Shown here piece by piece: positions 31,772 to 40,562 of a stretch of DNA of 64,000 nt; position 1 is the first letter of the stretch, and every line of letters starts with the position of its first letter. Where the stretch lies: positions 434,001 to 498,000 of the forward strand of contig NZ_BMLS01000003.1 in the NCBI RefSeq assembly GCF_014645355.1. The letters are read 5' to 3'. The notes under the pieces are model-generated. The model saw nothing but the letters and a program-made list of their open reading frames with translations, ran no database searches and was not told the DNA's origin. Source of the stretch: Bowmanella pacifica. GTDB taxonomy: Bacteria; Pseudomonadota; Gammaproteobacteria; Enterobacterales; Alteromonadaceae. A program made the position numbers and the translations under genes.

Positions 31772-32656
31772 TCAGGAGGCGCTGCGGGATTTTGTGTGCA
31801 TACCGGCTATAGCGTGCCAGTAGCCGTTGCAGCTTTTGTCTACTTGTTGTGGGTGCTGCCCTTGCTCGTTGCCCCTGAATTGTTCAAGCCAGTCCAGGGT
31901 TTCTAATCCCAGCGGACTCAATCGCACAATATCCACCAGGCCCTGCATACTGCATAAATCATTAATCAGGTTGTAGCACTGCCCAGATTGGGTCTGAATG
32001 CCGTTTAAGGTGAACAGGGCCTGACCTTCCTGACTGCGAGTCAGACGACCATTAGGATAATGGATACAACAGAGCTGACAGTCATCTTTGGGGCGATTCT
32101 CTGAGCGGGCAGTAAAACAGCGTGCCGAATAAGCCAAAGGCAAAAAGCCATAAGCAAAAACCTCCACCTCAAAGCGCTGTCTTATTCCCAGCTCTTCTGC
32201 CTTATTCAGCATATTCACCAGCCAATCCCGGGACAGCTCAACCGGCATAACCCAGCGCTGCATGCCCATATCCAGCAGGGTTTTTAGTCCATACTGGTTG
32301 TAACAGTTGATGGCAGGACCTGCCACAAAAGCTTTGTTGTTTTCACGAAGAAATTGAATGGCCCCAACGTCATTGGCCTCAATAAGAATCTCGCCGTTGT
32401 CGCAATAGCTTTTCAGGGTCGTTACCTCTGAGGGGGCTTCCAGCAGCGCCATGGTGGACAGCACTACTTGTTTACCGCTCGCGGCCAGGGTTTTAGCCAA
32501 TGCCAGCCAGTCGCGGGTGCGCAGCTCCCGGCGTTTGGAGCAAACGGTTTCGCCCAGATAGAGAATATCGGCACTGCTGCTAAGCGCCGCCTGATAAAAG
32601 GCTTCCACGTCGGCCTTTGGCCAGAAATAAAGAATAGGTCCCAGTGCGTACTGCAT
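31772..32656 (-). CDS. ubiV: Oxygen-independent ubiquinone hydroxylation protein UbiV
   Basis: 294 residues of the U32 family. UbiU and UbiV form a heterodimer carrying one 4Fe-4S cluster each and hydroxylate ubiquinone precursors without oxygen. The cluster cysteines are visible in GETVCSKRREL and in YSARCFTARSENR-PKDDCQLC. It starts three bases after ubiU. The position before narK fits the need for ubiquinone in anaerobic nitrate respiration. Older annotation would call it a U32 peptidase; the sequence has no protease signature beyond the family name. Confidence 0.92.
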   Translation of the reverse strand: MQYALGPILYFWPKADVEAFYQAALSSSADILYLGETVCSKRRELRTRDWLALAKTLAASGKQVVLSTMALLEAPSEVTTLKSYCDNGEILIEANDVGAIQFLRENNKAFVAGPAINCYNQYGLKTLLDMGMQRWVMPVELSRDWLVNMLNKAEELGIRQRFEVEVFAYGFLPLAYSARCFTARSENRPKDDCQLCCIHYPNGRLTRSQEGQALFTLNGIQTQSGQCYNLINDLCSMQGLVDIVRLSPLGLETLDWLEQFRGNEQGQHPQQVDKSCNGYWHAIAGMHTKSRSAS

Positions 32657-32659
32657 AAT

Positions 32660-33655
32660 TTACTGCCATTTTCTATGATAAGCGCCGAGTGACGTCTGAC
32701 TGCCTTCGGACAGTCCCTGCAATTGCTGCTGCCAGGCTGTGGCCACCTGATATTGCTGCGGGTCAAGCAGACAGCGGTCAATGGCTTGTCGCCATACCGA
32801 CGTTACCTGCTGCACATAAGCCGGGCTGCGCTGACGGCCTTCAATTTTGACCGCCTTGATCCCGCATTTAACCAGCTCGGGCAACAAGTCGAGGGTGTTG
32901 AGACTGGTGGGCTCTTCCAGGGCATGATAGGTCTGACCATCCACCTCAAAACGTCCTTTACATAGCGTGGGGTAACCGGCTTTTTCCTGCTTGCCGTAGC
33001 GGTCAATCAGCACCCCGTTTAGGCGCGACTCCAGCCCTTGCGAGGTTTCCTGCCAACGCACATGAGCCGCGGGCGAGCAGGCTCCGGCGGTGTTAGGCGA
33101 TTCTCCCGTCATATAGGACGACAGATAACAGCGCCCCTCGGCCATAATGCACAAACTGCCAAAGGCAAACACCTCCAGTTCAACCGAGCATTGACGCGCC
33201 AACTGTTTAACCTGATGAATAGACAGCACCCTTGGCAATACCACCCGGCGCACATTAAATTGTTGCTGATAGAAAGTAATGGCCGCGGTGTTGGTGGCTG
33301 ACGCTTGCACAGATAGATGCAACTCCACATCAGGATACTGTTGGCTGATGTAAGATAAGACCGCAAGATCGGCGACGATAAGTACATCTGCGCCATTTTT
33401 CACTGCCATATCTACAGCATAACGCCATCTGTCCCAGCCATCCGGATGCGCAAAGGTGTTGATAGCAATATGCAGCTTACGCTGATGATGATGCAAAAAA
33501 TCGGCCGCCTGGCCGACCTTATCATCGGTGAAATTTAACCCGGCAAAATGCCTGGCATTGGTATCATCCTTTAAACCCAGATATACCGCATCCGCCCCTT
33601 GCTCGACGGCACGTTTCAGGGCCGGCATGCTGCCGGCGGGACAAAGCAATTCCAT
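32660..33655 (-). CDS. ubiU: Oxygen-independent ubiquinone hydroxylation protein UbiU
   Basis: About 331 residues from ATG 33655, where E. coli YhbU also begins (MELLCPAG). Upstream in-frame codons are not conserved. U32 blocks ADAVYLGLKDDTNARHFAG and VFAFGSLCIMAEGRCYLSSY are present, with cluster cysteines in the latter, in GACSP and in PTLCKGRF. First gene of the ubiU-ubiV pair and divergent from ubiT, as in E. coli. Confidence 0.94.
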   Translation of the reverse strand: MELLCPAGSMPALKRAVEQGADAVYLGLKDDTNARHFAGLNFTDDKVGQAADFLHHHQRKLHIAINTFAHPDGWDRWRYAVDMAVKNGADVLIVADLAVLSYISQQYPDVELHLSVQASATNTAAITFYQQQFNVRRVVLPRVLSIHQVKQLARQCSVELEVFAFGSLCIMAEGRCYLSSYMTGESPNTAGACSPAAHVRWQETSQGLESRLNGVLIDRYGKQEKAGYPTLCKGRFEVDGQTYHALEEPTSLNTLDLLPELVKCGIKAVKIEGRQRSPAYVQQVTSVWRQAIDRCLLDPQQYQVATAWQQQLQGLSEGSQTSLGAYHRKWQ

Positions 33656-33820
33656 AACGACTCCAAATTGGCCAGCACTTGCAGCCTTTATGCTCGCAAG
33701 CTCCATCTAACTGACCAGGGTGTAACCACCTTTTGACCGGAGCCGAGTGTACGACCCCGCGCTTTTAATGCTATCCACCATAGGGAGTACCCATTCTGCC
33801 CAGCGTCATCCTACGCATCT

Positions 33821-33834
33821 TTGATGTAGATTAA
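33821..33834. promoter_or_regulatory. FNR-like site between ubiU and ubiT
   Basis: TTGATGTAGATTAA differs from the FNR consensus TTGAT-N4-ATCAA at one base. It lies 39 bases before the ubiT start and 166 bases before ubiU. A NarL heptamer TACCCAT lies at 33788-33794. Anaerobic control of ubiUVT by FNR is established in E. coli. Confidence 0.6.
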
Positions 33835-33872
33835 TTTTTACTGCCCAAGGCGGCGTAATCTTAGGGCTCAGA

Positions 33873-34367
33873 ATGACCACGGAAAACACCATGCATGCAT
33901 TACTACGCCAATATGGCTCGACGTTACTAAAACCGGGCTTACAGCTATTCGGGAAGACCCCCGTAGCGCTGCAACGAGCAATCACCGAGCGCTTGTTCAC
34001 GCAAGTGCTAAAGCCGCTGCTTATTGAGGGTGAACTGGACTTTATGGCCTCGGCCTGTGTAGAAGTGCATATCACCGATATCAACCAACGTTGGTATTTT
34101 CAGGTTATTCAACAACAGATTCAGGTACACAGGCATGGGCAGGCACAGGTGTGTTTCAGTGGCGATCTGGAAAGCCTGCTGCTTATGGCCAGTCAGGCGG
34201 TGGACCCCGATACCCTGTTTTTTCAACGCAAGCTGTCCATCAGTGGCGACACCGAGCTGGGTCTGGCCCTTAAAAATCTGCTCGACAGCCTGGAGCTGAC
34301 ACAATTGCCGGTCTTTGTACGTACCCCTCTGGCCCATTACGCCAGTGCTTATCAATCTTTGCGCTGA
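33873..34367 (+). CDS. ubiT: Ubiquinone biosynthesis accessory factor UbiT
   Basis: 164 residues with an SCP2 lipid-binding domain. UbiT is thought to bind hydrophobic ubiquinone intermediates for the UbiUV pathway. A family N-terminus with FGKTPVALQRAI is followed by the SCP2 core (VCFSGDLESLLLMASQAVDPDTLFF, then LSISGDTELG). The start is ATG 33873 or 33891. The hemerythrin gene follows seven bases later, so it is probably co-transcribed. Confidence 0.9.
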   Translation: MTTENTMHALLRQYGSTLLKPGLQLFGKTPVALQRAITERLFTQVLKPLLIEGELDFMASACVEVHITDINQRWYFQVIQQQIQVHRHGQAQVCFSGDLESLLLMASQAVDPDTLFFQRKLSISGDTELGLALKNLLDSLELTQLPVFVRTPLAHYASAYQSLR

Positions 34368-34374
34368 GGTATTT

Positions 34375-34800
34375 ATGTCAAAAATCATCACCCAACTGTT
34401 CAATACCAATTTGCAAGGGCTGGAGCTGTTGTTTATCGCCTATCGACGCTTGAAAAAGGACGATCCGGTGATGTCCAGACAACTGTTCGATAAGTTCAAA
34501 ACCGGGCTGGAATTACATATACGTCACGAAGAGCAGCGCTTGCTTCCCGAGCTGGCATTGGTATCTGCCGCCCATGAGCTAATTAGCAAGGCACAGCAGG
34601 AACACCAGCAGTTGCGCCAGCAGTTAGAGTGGATTGAGAACCTGCTGGACAAGCGTATTGATAGTTTGGAGGACGATCGCACCTTGGAGCTGATGCTGGT
34701 TGACCATATTGAAAATGATGAGTTTGAGCTCTACCCCGCTTGCGACAAAATGCTCAATACCGATGCCGTGACGCGTGTGTTAATGGCGCTTTATCCATGA
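34375..34800 (+). CDS. Hemerythrin-like HHE-domain protein
   Basis: 141 residues, four-helix bundle. Candidate iron ligands lie in LELHIRHEEQRLLPE, QEHQQLRQQ and LVDHIENDEFELYP. GAGG precedes ATG 34375. The 3' end overlaps the next hemerythrin gene through ATGA. Small HHE proteins bind oxygen or NO at a di-iron site, so a role in sensing or scavenging either is plausible; the substrate cannot be told from sequence. Confidence 0.82.
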   Translation: MSKIITQLFNTNLQGLELLFIAYRRLKKDDPVMSRQLFDKFKTGLELHIRHEEQRLLPELALVSAAHELISKAQQEHQQLRQQLEWIENLLDKRIDSLEDDRTLELMLVDHIENDEFELYPACDKMLNTDAVTRVLMALYP

Positions 34801-35210
34801 TGGAAGATCGCGCTCATCTGGTGTTGTGGTGTGAGGTCAATATGCCCATAGGGATCCCTGAGATCGACCACCAGCATCGCCAGTTGCTGGATACTATCAA
34901 TCTGCTGCACGCCGCCATTCGTGAAAAATGGCCAAACCCTAGCGTATTGCCGCTGGCGACCAGTCTGCTGGAGCAAACCCAGCGCCATTTTTTGACCGAG
35001 ACGCCTTATCTGCAAAACCTCTGTGACCAACAACAAAGGCTGCATCAGCTCAACCACAAACATTTCTTACAAGCCATGCAGGCATTTATTGAGCGGCTGG
35101 CCTCTGATGTTGGCATGTCTTCGTTATCGGTTAAAGAACAACTGGCTTCGTTGGCAGAGTGGTACAGCTCCCATATTCTCAGTTCAGACAGGGAGCTGCA
35201 GCCAGCCTGA
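34797..35210 (+). CDS. Bacteriohemerythrin
   Basis: 137 residues. The classical seven-ligand pattern is intact: His in IDHQH, HFLTE (His and Glu), HQLNH (two His), and HILSSD (His and Asp). It binds oxygen reversibly in known members. ATG 34797 overlaps the stop of the preceding gene, so the two are coupled. It converges on nrdD four bases away, with only a weak hairpin (GCCTGA/TCAGGC, 35205-35220) between. Confidence 0.88.
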   Translation: MMEDRAHLVLWCEVNMPIGIPEIDHQHRQLLDTINLLHAAIREKWPNPSVLPLATSLLEQTQRHFLTETPYLQNLCDQQQRLHQLNHKHFLQAMQAFIERLASDVGMSSLSVKEQLASLAEWYSSHILSSDRELQPA

Positions 35211-35214
35211 TCCC

Positions 35215-36996
35215 TCAGGCCGATTGGCGATGATAGTGGCGCAGCTCATGTTCATGCCTGCGCCCCTGACTAAACGCCGACACCCGCTTTAAGTAGCCTA
35301 TCACCCGGGTACCGTGATCAACATCTGTGGTACCGCAGGCACTGCAATGTTGCAAGGTACGCTTATCAATATGCTCACAAGCGTTGCAGATGGTAATACG
35401 CACGTTGATGCAGAAGTAATTGCAGCCGGTTTTGGCGGCAATATTGTAAAGTTTAAGGAAGTTTTCCTCAGTTAAGCGCTCTTCCAGATTCAGATGCAGC
35501 GCCGAGCCACCATCCAGATAACGGGTCATCTGCTCACCGTGCAGCACAAACTTATCCAAATGGTTGATACGCTCGTCTTCCACCGCATAGAAATAGCTGT
35601 TGTAGCAATCACGGGGCACAAAATAGCCGTCTTTTCGGTCCCATTTGGCATTTTTAATGCCCAGATTTTCGGCCGGCACAAACTCGGTATTAAACAAATA
35701 ACCCCAGGTCTCACGAGCCCGGCGGTTTGCCTCATATATCACCCGCAACTGACTGTCGACAAATGCCTGGTAATCAGGGTTTACACCGGCCTCTAAGCCT
35801 AAAAACTCAGCGGCTTCCACCATGCCGTTGATACCTATAGTCAAAAACTGTTTATCTAAGCTGATAAAACCCGCATCGTAGACGCTCAGCAAGCCATCCT
35901 GATGATACTCTTCCATTAACTTACGATAGGCCACTTGGTATTTATGCAGCTTTTCAACTTCCTGAGCCAAATCCCGACCGTCCTGAATAAGACGGTTCAT
36001 ATTCAGGGTGATCACGTTGATTGAACCTGTGGCCACGCCTCCGGCCCCCAAACTGTATGAAAAAGTATGGTCGGTTATTTCATTGCGTAACCGGCAGCAG
36101 GACGCCAGTGAGTCGGCACTTTGTGACTGATAAATAAAAAATGAACCGCCTTCACTCATATTGCGGGCACAGCAGCGGGCAAAGGCTTCATCCTTGACCT
36201 TGCCTTTTTCCGTGAGCATGGCGGCCGTTACCACCGGAAAGGTCAGAATCGCCTTACTGCGCTCGGCATTAAACCAATCGAGGAAAAAGCCTTGCAAGGC
36301 ATTGACCGATGTCCAGTTGGGTGCGGTCATATCAGGAAACACAAAATGACCAAACATGGCCTCAAAATAATGGCTATCGTACAAAGAGATGTTCCAGAAA
36401 ACACTCTGATAGCCCCTGGCTGCCGCTGGCTGGTTGAGGGCATAGACCACATGTTGTAGGTGGTTTTCAACCGCCTTGCTGTGCGTGTTCAGATAGTCTT
36501 CGCCGTAATCCCGACGGGCAAAGTAGTCAAAGTAAGTCAGGAATTCCACCGTCGCCACTGCCCCGGCAAACTGCGCACTGATAGCAAACACCAAATTGAC
36601 GAAACTGCCGCAGAAGGACTCCAAATGTTGCGGCGCTTTAGACTCGCCCCCCAGCTTGGTCAGGCCATCCAATAAAAACGGGTACATAGTAATGGAAGTG
36701 CAATATGGTTTTAGACTGGTTTCGTCGTGCACATATATCTCGTGCTGCTCAATCTGGCGCACGTATTCCTCGCCTAATGCATCCCCGAACAAAGCGGCAA
36801 TTTTGTTTTTCAGTAAGGCTCGGTTTATCTGGATCACACAGTCTTTCATCAGCTCGGCTTCCAGCGTCGCGATGTTCTTATGGGTAACATTGGCATTGGC
36901 ATCCAGTTTTGAACCGTCTGCCGCATTAACGGCATGCTGGTAAGCCTGGATAAAATCCAGCTTGTCTTGTAGTTGTTCATCATTAAGCTGCAGCAT
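35215..36996 (-). CDS. nrdD: Anaerobic ribonucleoside-triphosphate reductase, class III
   Basis: About 593 residues from ATG 36996 (GGAGAGAG upstream). It makes dNTPs without oxygen using a glycyl radical. Active-site cysteines lie in SCCRLRNEITDHTFSYSLGAG, the zinc ligands are CNAC and CSAC near the C-terminus, and the radical glycine is in TRVIGYL. The N-terminal ATP-cone is short or absent, so the enzyme may lack usual allosteric activity control. It overlaps the end of nrdG by 14 bases. Confidence 0.95.
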   Translation of the reverse strand: MLQLNDEQLQDKLDFIQAYQHAVNAADGSKLDANANVTHKNIATLEAELMKDCVIQINRALLKNKIAALFGDALGEEYVRQIEQHEIYVHDETSLKPYCTSITMYPFLLDGLTKLGGESKAPQHLESFCGSFVNLVFAISAQFAGAVATVEFLTYFDYFARRDYGEDYLNTHSKAVENHLQHVVYALNQPAAARGYQSVFWNISLYDSHYFEAMFGHFVFPDMTAPNWTSVNALQGFFLDWFNAERSKAILTFPVVTAAMLTEKGKVKDEAFARCCARNMSEGGSFFIYQSQSADSLASCCRLRNEITDHTFSYSLGAGGVATGSINVITLNMNRLIQDGRDLAQEVEKLHKYQVAYRKLMEEYHQDGLLSVYDAGFISLDKQFLTIGINGMVEAAEFLGLEAGVNPDYQAFVDSQLRVIYEANRRARETWGYLFNTEFVPAENLGIKNAKWDRKDGYFVPRDCYNSYFYAVEDERINHLDKFVLHGEQMTRYLDGGSALHLNLEERLTEENFLKLYNIAAKTGCNYFCINVRITICNACEHIDKRTLQHCSACGTTDVDHGTRVIGYLKRVSAFSQGRRHEHELRHYHRQSA

Positions 36997-37474
36997 GATC
37001 TCTCTCCATAAAACGAAAGTTAAGGAGATTGCCTGAGGCAAGCTCCATGAAACGTTGATTGGTATTGGGGCTGGACAGACCGCCCCGGTTAGTAAGCCAG
37101 CGCCCGGTTTTCAAATAATCGAGGCGGCGGGCAAGACGTACCGGTACTTTATCCATACCGGTATACAAACAGGTTTTCAGGCCCTGCTCATGGGCAATAT
37201 CCAGTAATGTTTGCAGCGCATCCGGGTGCCATTCACCACCGAAGAACAGCACACAATCAATCAGATGTTGATAGCGGGTAAGATAAGCACGAAAGCGCGC
37301 CGGCGTGAGCGCCTCCCCCACGTTGGGATCCCAACTATCCTGACTGTGACAGCCACTGCAACGCAGTGGACAGCCTGTTACGCTAAAGGCCAGTGATACC
37401 TGATCCGGCACTTCCTGAAAGCAAATTTGGGGAGGAAAGCTGTTAAACGGCTTTAACCATACATTTTGTGTCAT
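36983..37474 (-). CDS. nrdG: Anaerobic ribonucleotide reductase activase
   Basis: 163 residues; radical-SAM enzyme that installs the glycyl radical on NrdD. The cluster motif is CPLRCSGC. The start is ATG 37474; frame upstream is not conserved. The order nrdG-nrdD with the activase first and a 14-base overlap is the reverse of E. coli. A perfect FNR palindrome lies 60 bases upstream, as expected for an anaerobic operon. Confidence 0.93.
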   Translation of the reverse strand: MTQNVWLKPFNSFPPQICFQEVPDQVSLAFSVTGCPLRCSGCHSQDSWDPNVGEALTPARFRAYLTRYQHLIDCVLFFGGEWHPDALQTLLDIAHEQGLKTCLYTGMDKVPVRLARRLDYLKTGRWLTNRGGLSSPNTNQRFMELASGNLLNFRFMERDHAAA

Positions 37475-37533
37475 TTCTTCATCCAAGGCACAACATATTG
37501 TGCTTAAAGGTAGTCTCAGACACAAAGCACACC

Positions 37534-37547
37534 TTGATCTGGATCAA
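37534..37547. promoter_or_regulatory. FNR/DNR box between nrdG and the HPP gene
   Basis: TTGATCTGGATCAA is a perfect match to TTGAT-N4-ATCAA. It lies 60 bases upstream of nrdG and 141 upstream of the divergent HPP-CBS gene and could serve either or both. Confidence 0.85.
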
Positions 37548-37687
37548 TAAATCACACACCCAAGGTTTAGCTTATAACCAAATAAACCAAGAACTACTCC
37601 CTTTGCCCTTGTACACTGCCGCGTCTGTTGTTTGCCCTGCTCGCCGCCATAATCACAGGCCGGGATCGCGGGCCACCGGGTGGTGTT

Positions 37688-38887
37688 ATGAAATCCATAT
37701 TGCGTACAATTTTTAGCCCACTGTTGACGCGGCTGGGCATTATCAAAGCAGATAGCCAGCGCTTATCCAGCATTCCTGTCGCCCAGCGACTCAAAGTCGC
37801 TGGTGCCGCCTGCATCGCATTGTTTGTGGTTACCCTCAGCAGTCAACACCTGGCGGATCCTGCCAGTACCGTGGTGCTGTTGGCCTCTATGGGGGCATCA
37901 GCGGTTTTGCTGTTCGGCCTGCCCTCAAGCCCACTGGCCAAACCCTGGTCATTTGCTGCAGGTCACTTAATTTCCGCCGCCATTGGTTTGCTATGCTCAC
38001 ACCTTTTTACCGATATGGCGGTGATGGCCGCTGTAACTATTGCCCTGGTGCTGTTTGCCATGTATTTGTTTGAATGTATGCACCCACCCGGTGGCGCCAC
38101 GGCCTTAGTACCAGTTATAGCTTCAAGCGAGCAACTGCTCGGTTATGAGTTTTTATTTTTGCCTGTGGCGCTGAATGTCATGGTGATGTTGATGATGGCC
38201 CTGCTGCTAAATCGTCTGCTACAACCCCGTCAACAACGTAATTTCGATCCTGTTCATCTGCACAAAGACGTCAGTCCGATGAAGCGCGTTGGTCTGCAAC
38301 CAGAGGATTTACTGCACGCCCTGAACCACTATCAAACCGTGGTGGATGTTAGCGAGACCGACCTTGAGCAGATATATCAACAGGCACAGTTACACGCCTA
38401 CCAGCGCCAGTTGGGGGCTATTTTGTGCCGGGATATTATGTCGCAAGATCTTATCTGCGTCAGAGCCGATACGCCGCTGGCCACGGCCTGGCGGCTGTTG
38501 CAAAAGCATAAAATTCGTACCCTGCCGGTGGTCACCGACAATAGACAATTGATTGGTATGCTGTCGGTCACTGACTTTTTGAAAGACATCAGCGTGCCCC
38601 ACTACTGGGGGTTACTACGACATATGATTAACCTCAGCCTGCACAGCAGCGCCAAACGTCAATGGCGTAAACATCATCGCAGGCAGGTGGCGGATATAAT
38701 GCGAAGCGCTGTCACCGCAATACGCGACGATGAACATATTATCGAACTTATCCCCAAGCTGTCAGAACAAGGACTGCATCAGGTACCGGTATTAGACGCA
38801 AACCAGCAATTGGTGGGCATGGTCACACAGTCGGATCTGATTGCCGCATTATATGCCAACAGTCGCCAAGGCCAGGCCGTGGCCTGA
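37688..38887 (+). CDS. HPP-family membrane protein with two CBS domains
   Basis: About 399 residues from ATG 37688 (GGTGG upstream). The N-terminal half has about five transmembrane helices with the family signature MHPPGGATALVPV. The C-terminal half carries a CBS pair (DIMSQDLICVRADTPLATAW, then DIMRSAVTAIRDDEHIIEL), which usually bind adenine nucleotides. Plant plastid HPP proteins have been reported to transport nitrite, which makes a nitrite or anion transport role attractive beside nitrate genes. That role is inference. Confidence 0.82.
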   Translation: MKSILRTIFSPLLTRLGIIKADSQRLSSIPVAQRLKVAGAACIALFVVTLSSQHLADPASTVVLLASMGASAVLLFGLPSSPLAKPWSFAAGHLISAAIGLLCSHLFTDMAVMAAVTIALVLFAMYLFECMHPPGGATALVPVIASSEQLLGYEFLFLPVALNVMVMLMMALLLNRLLQPRQQRNFDPVHLHKDVSPMKRVGLQPEDLLHALNHYQTVVDVSETDLEQIYQQAQLHAYQRQLGAILCRDIMSQDLICVRADTPLATAWRLLQKHKIRTLPVVTDNRQLIGMLSVTDFLKDISVPHYWGLLRHMINLSLHSSAKRQWRKHHRRQVADIMRSAVTAIRDDEHIIELIPKLSEQGLHQVPVLDANQQLVGMVTQSDLIAALYANSRQGQAVA

Positions 38888-38992
38888 CAACGCACTACCT
38901 AACAAGAGTTAAGCCACTGCCTCTTTGGGGGCAATGCTTGGCACGACAGCGAACGCTACACTGGCCAGTCTCCAACGATGAGAGACAATGTC

Positions 38993-39403
38993 ATGCAGAT
39001 TAACAGTTACTCAGCCCTGATAAGCGCAGCGCTTTCGCAGCCAGAGCCGCAGCGTTTGTTATTTGTGTTTGCCAAGGCTGAGCTGCCCACCGGCCATACC
39101 GATAAACAAAAGCAGCAATTTGAACAAGGCGACGGCGGCACCTTAAATCCGGTGCTCTGTGTGGACAAGCTGCCCGACGAAGTTAGTGCCTTTCATACCT
39201 TAGTGGATGAGTCTTTGCATACCGGCATCAGCTGGGATGTGGCCTTTGTGGCCGCCTTAGCAGGACGCGGCGGACAGGTTCCTAATAGCGATGAAGCGGC
39301 ACAGCCCTTGCGCCTGATGATGAATAAAATCAATAGCGGTCAGATCACCGACTTTTTGGCCTTTAGTCGGCAAGGCGAGATTCTGAACTTGTTGCCGGGT
39401 TGA
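38993..39403 (+). CDS. Conserved small protein of unknown function
   Basis: About 136 residues from ATG 38993; ATG 38978 is an alternative. Soluble, no signal. It resembles a family in Pseudomonas and relatives that databases often label ribonucleotide reductase subunit alpha without evidence; the shared blocks are PEPQRLLFVFAKAELP, LNPVLCVDK and FVAALAGRGGQVP. I see no catalytic motif. The nearby nrdDG genes may be coincidence. Confidence 0.65.
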   Translation: MQINSYSALISAALSQPEPQRLLFVFAKAELPTGHTDKQKQQFEQGDGGTLNPVLCVDKLPDEVSAFHTLVDESLHTGISWDVAFVAALAGRGGQVPNSDEAAQPLRLMMNKINSGQITDFLAFSRQGEILNLLPG

Positions 39404-39433
39404 GGGGCGGCCTTCGCGGCCTCCCCACTCGGA

Positions 39434-39757
39434 TTATTTTTGCTTAAGCTTTTGCTGGCTGAAATAGGCAGCCAGGTCAGCCGCATCCTGATCACTCAGA
39501 TTCGCCGCCATAGGTGTCATCATGGCCGTGGTACCGCCTGTGCGCTGGCCATCACGATAGGCTTTAATGGCACTTTCCAGATACTGTGCATGCTGACCGG
39601 CCAGGTTTGGGTACATGGGCGCTAAGCTGTTGCCATCAGCCCCGTGACAGGCCACACACATTCCTGACTTGGCTTTACCCGCTTCGGCATCACCTGCCGC
39701 AACAGCAGCCTGACTCCCCAACACCAGCAGTGCTGCACCTAACAAGATTCTCTTCAT
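39434..39757 (-). CDS. Periplasmic monohaem cytochrome c, class I
   Basis: 107 residues with a Sec signal peptide cleaved after about residue 20. One haem site is CVACH, and the Met ligand lies in TAMMTPMA. It resembles cytochrome c553/c4-half proteins. It is downstream of tatA and nosL on the same strand and has its own NarL-type site about 80 bases upstream. It could carry electrons to NosZ or another periplasmic reductase; that is inference. Confidence 0.9.
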   Translation of the reverse strand: MKRILLGAALLVLGSQAAVAAGDAEAGKAKSGMCVACHGADGNSLAPMYPNLAGQHAQYLESAIKAYRDGQRTGGTTAMMTPMAANLSDQDAADLAAYFSQQKLKQK

Positions 39758-39836
39758 TACTACACCTCTATTTTTATTGGCTTAACTGTCTACATGCTAC
39801 GCCAAGGTCACGCATTACGCTGCAAGACCTTGTGAG

Positions 39837-39852
39837 TACCCCCAAAGGGGTA
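39837..39852. promoter_or_regulatory. NarL-type 7-2-7 site upstream of the cytochrome c gene
   Basis: TACCCCC-AA-AGGGGTA: inverted heptamers two bases apart. AGGGGTA is a perfect TACYYMT heptamer on the other strand. It lies between tatA and the cytochrome c gene, about 80 bases from the cytochrome start. Confidence 0.68.
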
Positions 39853-39857
39853 AGTTG

Positions 39858-40010
39858 TTATTCCGGATCTTTGTGCTCCAGACTGGATGCCCGGCGAAAA
39901 CCTTTGATGGCACCACCAAGATCGCTGCCGATATGACGCAATTTACCGCTACCGAACAGCAGCAATACAATTAACAGCACTATGGCTAGCTGCCAAATAC
40001 TGATACCCAT
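39858..40010 (-). CDS. tatA: Twin-arginine translocase subunit TatA/E family
   Basis: 50 residues, short enough to be missed by automated calls. One N-terminal transmembrane helix ([20 protein letters not shown]) is followed by the amphipathic helix [17 protein letters not shown], the standard TatA/E design. AGGAGG lies four bases before ATG 40010 and overlaps the nosL stop. TatA/E genes occur in some nos clusters; NosZ here carries a Tat signal, so a dedicated pore subunit makes sense. Confidence 0.88.
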   Translation of the reverse strand: MGISIWQLAIVLLIVLLLFGSGKLRHIGSDLGGAIKGFRRASSLEHKDPE

Positions 40011-40018
40011 ACAACCTC

Positions 40019-40540
40019 CTAATGATGGCCGTGATGCGCAGCACCAGGCGCGGCGCTTAGCCTTGCGACCATTTCATCCAAGGTCAGCACCTCACTGCCC
40101 TGCGCAGCGGCAAACTGCTGTGCCGCTTGTTTGTCAGAAAAGCTCCCCAAGGAGAGGCCCATAGCACCCGGCAAATCTGGTGCAGGCACATAAAATGCCT
40201 GTGCAGCCGGAATAAGATGCGCATCATTAGGTTTGTCCCACTGGCTTTTGCCCATGTCATGCACATACAAGGTCAAATTGGCCTGACGATTTTCAGGTTG
40301 CACCCACCAACTTAGCATTTCAGATGCCGAGCAAAATTTTCTGACCTGCTGGGTTGAGCCATTCAGCGCCTGTCCCTTTGGTCCAGGGAAACGGGTAATC
40401 ACCATACCGCACACATGACATTCATCATCACTATGAAACCCCGTTGGCTGCATAACCACGCTCTGCGCCGCCTTATCACCGCAACCGCCAAGCAACAGGG
40501 TTACGGCCGGTACCAACCAGACTAAATTTGCTAATCGCAC
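40019..40540 (-). CDS. nosL: Nitrous oxide reductase accessory copper lipoprotein NosL
   Basis: About 173 residues from GTG 40540, which has AGGAG seven bases upstream; the longer frame overlaps nosY and has no signal. A lipobox LLLGGC gives a lipoprotein. The copper-binding CHVCGM follows, with a His-rich C-terminus (AAHHGHH). NosL delivers Cu(I) to NosZ assembly. Last of the nosDFYL set, ahead of tatA. Confidence 0.92.
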   Translation of the reverse strand: MRLANLVWLVPAVTLLLGGCGDKAAQSVVMQPTGFHSDDECHVCGMVITRFPGPKGQALNGSTQQVRKFCSASEMLSWWVQPENRQANLTLYVHDMGKSQWDKPNDAHLIPAAQAFYVPAPDLPGAMGLSLGSFSDKQAAQQFAAAQGSEVLTLDEMVARLSAAPGAAHHGHH

Positions 40541-40562
40541 TGTGTTTCTCCTACATCTTTGA

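Noticed and set aside
31772..33655. Two U32 collagenase-like peptidases
   Set aside because: The cysteine patterns, adjacency and divergent SCP2 gene identify UbiU and UbiV of the oxygen-independent ubiquinone pathway instead.
38993..39403. Ribonucleotide reductase alpha subunit, the label often given to this family
   Set aside because: 136 residues with none of the catalytic cysteines or folds of a reductase; the label is not supported.
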